This document shows positions 61,977 through 64,000 of a stretch of DNA of 64,000 nucleotides, piece after piece. This DNA is from Sulfurovum sp. (lineage in GTDB: Bacteria; Campylobacterota; Campylobacteria; Campylobacterales; Sulfurovaceae). Every line of letters starts with the position of its first letter. Positions within the stretch are counted from its first letter, which is position 1. The notes under the pieces are model-generated. The model worked only from the letters and a program-made list of their open reading frames with translations, did not search any database and was not told the origin of the DNA. Location of the stretch: NCBI GenBank assembly GCA_024637255.1, contig JAGXFO010000012.1, positions 1-64,000 on the forward strand, given 5' to 3'. A program made the position numbers and the translations under genes.

Positions 61977-63919
61977 AACATTGCCCTCATTTCATCCTCT
62001 CTCAAAGTAACTACACCCAAACTCTCTGCTTTATCTAGCTTACTTCCAGCATCTTCACCATAGATGACGTAGTCTGTTTTCTTACTCACAGAGCCACTTA
62101 CTTTTGCTCCAAGTTTTTCCAGCATCTCTTTCGCTTCGCCACGGCTGATGCTCATAGTACCTGTCAGTACCACTGTTTTATCCTTAAAGGGATTCTCTTC
62201 TGCTATAACTTTCTCTTCTACACTAGGCTGTATAGCATCAAATAGTTTTAAGACAAAATCATGGTTTACGCGCATAAACTCAAGCAAAGAATTAGCCATC
62301 TCTTCACCTATGCCATCCAAGGCTACCACTTCATCAAATGCAACATCAACAATGCCAAGTCCAAACTCTAAAGCCAAGGACTTGCTTGCAACTTCTCCAA
62401 TGTGTTCTATCCCCATCGCAGAGAGCAGCCTGTAAAGAGGCGCGCCTTTTGTGGCGGCTATGGCATCAAGAAGGTTTTGGATGCGCTTTGTTTTAAATCC
62501 CTCCATCCCCTCCAAGTCTTCGTATCTTAAGTAATAAAGTCCCAAAATATCTTCAATTTTATGCTGCCTGACAAGCATCTCTACTATTTTCGAACCCAGT
62601 CCGTCTATGTTCATACACCCTTTTTTAGCAAAATGTATGATGGAGTTCACTACCCTGTCAGGACAATCCAGATTTTGACACTTAATGAGCGTACCTTCAT
62701 CCAACACTTCGCTGTGGCAAGTAGGGCAGACCGTAGGTCTTTGTATGGCTATCTCTGAGCCATCGCGCCTATCAGTCAACACTTTGGTTATCTTTGGTAT
62801 GACATCGCCTGAGCGTATGAGTATGACCCAGTCTCCTATCATCAAGCCTTTGCGTTCTATTTCATCGAAGTTATGCAGTGTGGCTCGTGCTATCATCGCA
62901 CCCTCTACTTCTACGGGTTCTACTTCTGCTACTGGCGTGATGACACCTGTTCTTCCTACCTGCAGGGTAATGGCATTGACCTTAGTTACTTTCTCTACTG
63001 CGGGGAATTTATAGGCACACATCCATTTGGGTACTTTTACGGTATATCCTAAGTCCTCTTGTAAACTTACATCATCTACCTTAAGCACCATACCATCCAT
63101 CATCATAGGTATCTCATCACGCAAAGAGATAAGCTTACGGTAAAACGCTTCTATCTCTTCAATACTTTTACACTCTTGCACATAGGGAGGCTCTAAAAAT
63201 CCTAGCGTATACACATAGTCCATTTTTTCTGAGAGTTTTGACTGCGTTAGCGTATTTTGGCCTAGTCCCCATGGGTAAAAGACTAGCCTGCGCTTCGCTG
63301 TAACAGAAGAGTCTAATTGTCTTAAACTCCCTGCTGCTGCATTACGAGGGTTTGCAAAAGGCTGTTCTCCTTCTTCCAATCTCTCTTTGTTGATAATCTC
63401 AAAATCATCTTTACGAATGACTACTTCACCACGTATCTCTATTTGCCCCTCATAAGGTATGCTAAGAGGTATCGAGCGTATAGTGCGCACATTATCTGTC
63501 ACCTCCTCCCCGACTACACCATCGCCACGAGTGATGGCACGAATAAGCTTGCCGCTCTCATAAAGTAGGTTCATACTGGCACCATCAAACTTTGGCTCAC
63601 AAAAATACCCACAAGTTCCTACATTTTTTTCAACTCTGTCCAGCCACGCTTGTACTTCATCTGTGCTAAACACATCTTCCATGCTCCACATGCGCTTGAT
63701 ATGCTTGGCTTTGGAAAATTCATCTCGCACCACACCACCTACACGCTTAGTTGGAGAATCATCTATAACTTCTGAAGGGTTGGCTGTTTCGTAGTCCAAC
63801 ACTTCATGATAAAGCCTGTCATACTCTTCATCGCTGGCAACAGGATTATCTTGGACATAGTAAGCATGTGCCCACTTTTTAAGAGTATGGACTTTTTCTT
63901 GGTACTGTTCTTTTGTCAT
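61973..63919 (-). CDS. ligA: NAD-dependent DNA ligase
   Basis: LigA seals nicks in DNA using NAD. The 648-residue protein has the adenylation lysine in CEPKFDGASMNL, the OB fold, a four-cysteine zinc finger (CPTCHSE, CQNLDCPDR), helix-hairpin-helix repeats and a C-terminal BRCT domain (KDKTVVLTGTMSISRGEAKE). Its ATG overlaps the stop of the gene upstream (ATGA). Length is normal. Confidence 0.96.
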   Translation of the reverse strand: MTKEQYQEKVHTLKKWAHAYYVQDNPVASDEEYDRLYHEVLDYETANPSEVIDDSPTKRVGGVVRDEFSKAKHIKRMWSMEDVFSTDEVQAWLDRVEKNVGTCGYFCEPKFDGASMNLLYESGKLIRAITRGDGVVGEEVTDNVRTIRSIPLSIPYEGQIEIRGEVVIRKDDFEIINKERLEEGEQPFANPRNAAAGSLRQLDSSVTAKRRLVFYPWGLGQNTLTQSKLSEKMDYVYTLGFLEPPYVQECKSIEEIEAFYRKLISLRDEIPMMMDGMVLKVDDVSLQEDLGYTVKVPKWMCAYKFPAVEKVTKVNAITLQVGRTGVITPVAEVEPVEVEGAMIARATLHNFDEIERKGLMIGDWVILIRSGDVIPKITKVLTDRRDGSEIAIQRPTVCPTCHSEVLDEGTLIKCQNLDCPDRVVNSIIHFAKKGCMNIDGLGSKIVEMLVRQHKIEDILGLYYLRYEDLEGMEGFKTKRIQNLLDAIAATKGAPLYRLLSAMGIEHIGEVASKSLALEFGLGIVDVAFDEVVALDGIGEEMANSLLEFMRVNHDFVLKLFDAIQPSVEEKVIAEENPFKDKTVVLTGTMSISRGEAKEMLEKLGAKVSGSVSKKTDYVIYGEDAGSKLDKAESLGVVTLREDEMRAML

Positions 63920-64000
63920 TTTTTATACATTACTTTCTCTTTTTTTCCATCAAATTTTGCAGACGTTCCCAAGATGTATACATCTAAAAAAGCTTTGGCT
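63916..64000 (-). CDS. 3' end of an unidentified gene
   Basis: The last 27 codons of a leftward gene reach the window edge and end in TGA overlapping the ligA start (ATGA). The visible end reads FLDVYILGTSAKFDGKKEK. Too little is present to name the product. The overlap shows that it is in the ligA-tlyA-ribF operon. Confidence 0.55.
   Translation of the reverse strand, partial: AKAFLDVYILGTSAKFDGKKEKVMYKK

Noticed and set aside
1..64000. tRNA genes, rRNA genes, CRISPR arrays, insertion sequences or prophage genes
   Set aside because: Reading the gaps showed no cloverleaf, repeat-spacer pattern, transposase or integrase. A tRNA scan would be needed to exclude a tRNA fully.

Overview
The window looks like chromosomal DNA of a Campylobacterota (Epsilonproteobacteria) chemolithoautotroph, most like the Sulfurovum/Sulfurimonas group. 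The evidence is gene content and order, not a database search. ATP-citrate lyase (aclBA) marks the reductive TCA cycle. mqnE marks the futalosine route to menaquinone. The strings fur-lysS-glyA-DUF1882-SPOR-aroE, ispDF-CemR-Sat-like-pgpA and ligA-tlyA-ribF-cmoA are orders I know from Campylobacter and Helicobacter. DNA is AT-rich with tightly packed, often overlapping genes. I see no tRNA, rRNA, CRISPR array or insertion sequence inside the window, but a consensus sigma-70 promoter at the left edge fires leftwards and probably serves a stable-RNA operon just outside.

Layout. 1-3600: edge promoter, terminator and aclBA. 3.7-6.9 kb: leftward operon mqnE, phosphoribosyltransferase, trpG/pabA and a membrane protein. 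7-11.2 kb: glnD and glmS; glmS carries an in-frame amber codon 34 codons before its natural end. 11.3-22.8 kb: a thiamine island of two leftward operons, each headed by a TPP riboswitch. One is for uptake (TonB-dependent receptor, YkoF-like protein, ThiB, ThiP, ThiQ, ThiK-like kinase, then a toxin-antitoxin pair). The other is for synthesis (thiC, thiO, thiS, thiG). 22.9-28.8 kb: small proteins, Mrp, ispDF, CemR-type atypical regulator, ATP-sulfurylase homologue with a degraded active site, pgpA. 29-33.1 kb: DUF3482 GTPase with DUF2868 membrane partner, and malic enzyme.

33.2-41.1 kb: a seven-gene leftward operon for a periplasmic molybdopterin oxidoreductase of sulfur/polysulfide reductase type (FeS subunit, NrfD-like anchor, Tat-exported catalytic subunit, TorD-like chaperone, ferredoxin) ending in two unrecognised proteins. 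41.3-45.7 kb: a leftward string rich in thiol chemistry (sensor kinase, two thioredoxin-like proteins, dapE, esterase, rhodanese, FTR-like protein). 45.8-57 kb: rightward housekeeping genes (gatC, pilT, cvpA, fur, lysS, glyA, DUF1882 protein, SPOR protein, trpE, aroE, two-component pair). 57-64 kb: DAHP synthase, cmoA, a DUF2325-ankyrin pair behind Fur-like boxes, ribF, tlyA, ligA.

Together the genes fit a sulfur-metabolising autotroph that fixes CO2 through citrate cleavage, respires with menaquinone and a molybdoenzyme, and both makes and scavenges thiamine. The points most worth a second look are the riboswitch-controlled thiamine import operon, the two unknown proteins at the end of the molybdoenzyme operon, the conserved but apparently inactive Sat homologue, and three single-base lesions (glmS amber, missing start of the DUF1882 gene, frameshift in a small membrane gene). 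Those lesions need checking against reads before any biology is built on them.
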